The notes under the pieces are model-generated. The model searched no databases. It worked only from the letters and a program-made list of their open reading frames with translations, and was not told where the DNA came from. The translations under genes and the position numbers were made by a program. From an uncultured Aquimonas sp. (lineage in GTDB: Bacteria > Pseudomonadota > Gammaproteobacteria > Xanthomonadales > Xanthomonadaceae), in assembly GCA_946481615.1 (NCBI GenBank), contig CAMLOR010000011.1, positions 1 to 31,381 of the forward strand: a stretch of DNA of 31,381 nucleotides, read 5' to 3'. Shown here piece after piece: positions 30,051 through 31,381 of this stretch. How positions within the stretch are numbered: position 1 is the first letter of the stretch; each line of letters begins with the position of its first letter.

Positions 30051-31381
30051 ATGTCTGCCGTCTTCCAGGCCCGCAAGTCCGGGCACGTCGATGCTTTGCG
30101 CGTGCCGCCGCAGTCGATCGAGGCCGAGCAGGCCGTGCTGGGCGGGCTCATGCTCGACGGGCAGGCGTGGGACAGGGTGGCCGACAAGATCCGCGAAGAG
30201 GATTTCTACCGCCGCGACCACCAGCTCATCTTCCGCGCGATCGGCGAACTGGCGCAGGCCAGCAAGCCCTGCGATGCGGTGACGCTGGGCGAATGGTTCG
30301 AATCGCAGGGCCTCACCGAGCAGGTGGGCGGCAGCAGCTATGTGCTCGAACTGGCCAGCACCACGCCGAGCGCGGCCAACATCGCCGCCTACGCCGACAT
30401 CGTGCGCGAGAAATCCATCCTGCGGCAGCTGATCGACGTCGGCACCCACATCGCCAACGACGGTTTCCAGCCCGAAGGCCGCAGCAGCCGCGAAGTGCTC
30501 GAAAGCGCCGAACAGGCCGTGTTCCGCATCGCGGAGGCCGGCATGCGCGGGCGCCAGGGCTTCGTCGCCATGCGCAGCGCGGTGAAGGACGCCTTCCGCA
30601 TCCTGCAGGAACGCTACGAAACCAAGGGCGCCGTCACCGGCCTGCCCACCGGCTTCACCGACTTCGACGAGAAGACGGCGGGCCTGCAGCCCTCCGACCT
30701 CATCATCCTCGCGGCGCGTCCGGCCATGGGCAAGACCTCGCTCGCGCTCAACATGGCCGAATACGCCGCGCTCAAGACCAAGAAACCGGTCGCGGTGTTC
30801 TCGATGGAAATGTCGGCCTCGCAGCTGGCCTTCCGCCTGATCTCCTCGCTCGGCCGCATCAACCAGCAGCGCCTGCGCACCGGCCAGCTCGAAGACGAGG
30901 ATTGGTCGCGCGTCAGCCACGCCATCACGCTGCTGGCCGATGCCAAGATCTTCATCGACGACACGCCGGCGCTCTCGCCCACGGAACTGCGCTCCCGCGC
31001 CCGTCGCCTGGCGCGCGAACATGGCCTCGGCCTGATCGTGATCGACTACCTGCAACTGATGCAGGTGCCCGGCAACAAGGAAAACCGCGCCACCGAGATC
31101 TCGGAGATCTCGCGCTCGCTCAAGGCGCTGGCCAAGGAGCTGAACGTGCCGGTGATCGCGCTCTCGCAGCTCAACCGCGGCCTGGAATCGCGCACCGACA
31201 AGCGCCCCGTGATGAGCGACCTGCGCGAATCGGGCGCCATCGAGCAGGACGCCGACATCATCATCTTCATTTACCGCGACGAGTACTACAACCCCGATTC
31301 GCCAGACAAAGGCCTCGCGGAAGTCATCATCGGCAAGCAACGTAATGGCCCCACCGGCACGGTGAAGCTGGCCTTCCAGGG
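30051..31381 (+). CDS. dnaB: Replicative DNA helicase DnaB, 5' part
   Basis: The first 443 codons of the hexameric replicative helicase; the C-terminus lies beyond the window. The N-terminal domain begins with V-P-P-Q-S-I-E-A-E-Q-A-V-L-G-G-L (about 18-33). The RecA-like domain has Walker A R223-P-A-M-G227-K228-T229, S251-M-E253-M, Walker B I331-D332-Y-L-Q, Q373 and K429-Q-R431-N-G. ATG 30051 is chosen for a GGGG just upstream and the usual N-terminal length; an in-frame ATG at 30012 would add 13 residues and cannot be excluded. No intein is seen in the visible part. Confidence 0.97.
   Translation, partial: MSAVFQARKSGHVDALRVPPQSIEAEQAVLGGLMLDGQAWDRVADKIREEDFYRRDHQLIFRAIGELAQASKPCDAVTLGEWFESQGLTEQVGGSSYVLELASTTPSAANIAAYADIVREKSILRQLIDVGTHIANDGFQPEGRSSREVLESAEQAVFRIAEAGMRGRQGFVAMRSAVKDAFRILQERYETKGAVTGLPTGFTDFDEKTAGLQPSDLIILAARPAMGKTSLALNMAEYAALKTKKPVAVFSMEMSASQLAFRLISSLGRINQQRLRTGQLEDEDWSRVSHAITLLADAKIFIDDTPALSPTELRSRARRLAREHGLGLIVIDYLQLMQVPGNKENRATEISEISRSLKALAKELNVPVIALSQLNRGLESRTDKRPVMSDLRESGAIEQDADIIIFIYRDEYYNPDSPDKGLAEVIIGKQRNGPTGTVKLAFQ

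Noticed and set aside
29943..31340. Minus-strand and second plus-strand open frames overlapping dnaB
   Set aside because: DnaB motifs are continuous from 30051 to the window end in one frame; the others have no support.

Overview
This is a GC-rich chromosomal segment from a gammaproteobacterium, most likely of the Xanthomonadales/Lysobacterales. The housekeeping proteins (AsnS, RpsF, RpsR, RplI, DnaB) look gammaproteobacterial, rpsF and rpsR are adjacent with no priB between them, and two unrelated secreted proteins end in the same short F-x-x-GFE motif that I associate from memory with this order. No tRNA, rRNA, insertion sequence, prophage or CRISPR array was recognised.

Left part (1-9053, minus strand). 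A TacA/TacT-type toxin-antitoxin pair is cut by the window edge and has a palindromic operator over its promoter. Next is an overlapping four-gene operon for the lower 3-hydroxyanthranilate (tryptophan/kynurenine) pathway: semialdehyde dehydrogenase, beta-carbonic anhydrase, RidA-type deaminase and 3-hydroxyanthranilate dioxygenase. A strong hairpin separates it from a giant secreted M36 (fungalysin) protease that carries a P-domain and five DUF11 repeats.

Middle (9202-17107). asnS heads a tightly packed operon with two small unknown genes, a PaiB-like FMN protein and an SDR with an altered active site. asnS diverges from an IscA-like Fe-S carrier, with overlapping -10 boxes. The carrier is followed by a secreted DUF885 metallopeptidase, which converges on a secreted protein with 14 RCC1-like, cysteine-paired repeats.

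Core (17190-26829, minus strand). This is the most interesting region: a ten-gene, nearly gapless operon. In transcription order it encodes a coiled-coil protein, a membrane-anchored ABC substrate-binding/OmpA fusion, an ABC permease, an ABC ATPase, a two-TM coiled-coil protein, a His/Glu-rich protein of unknown function, PspA/IM30, a classical AAA ATPase, a TerB-like protein and an M50-like membrane protease. It looks like an envelope maintenance or stress module that couples a peptidoglycan-tethered ABC system to an ESCRT-III-like PspA and a possible Vps4-like AAA partner.

Right part (26830-31381). The ribosomal operon rpsF-rpsR-rplI has a good sigma70 promoter, a structured leader and a clear terminator. 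It is followed by a DUF2975 membrane protein/HTH regulator pair with an operator between its -35 and -10 boxes, a CPBP membrane protease, and the 5' part of dnaB, preceded by a perfect DnaA box.
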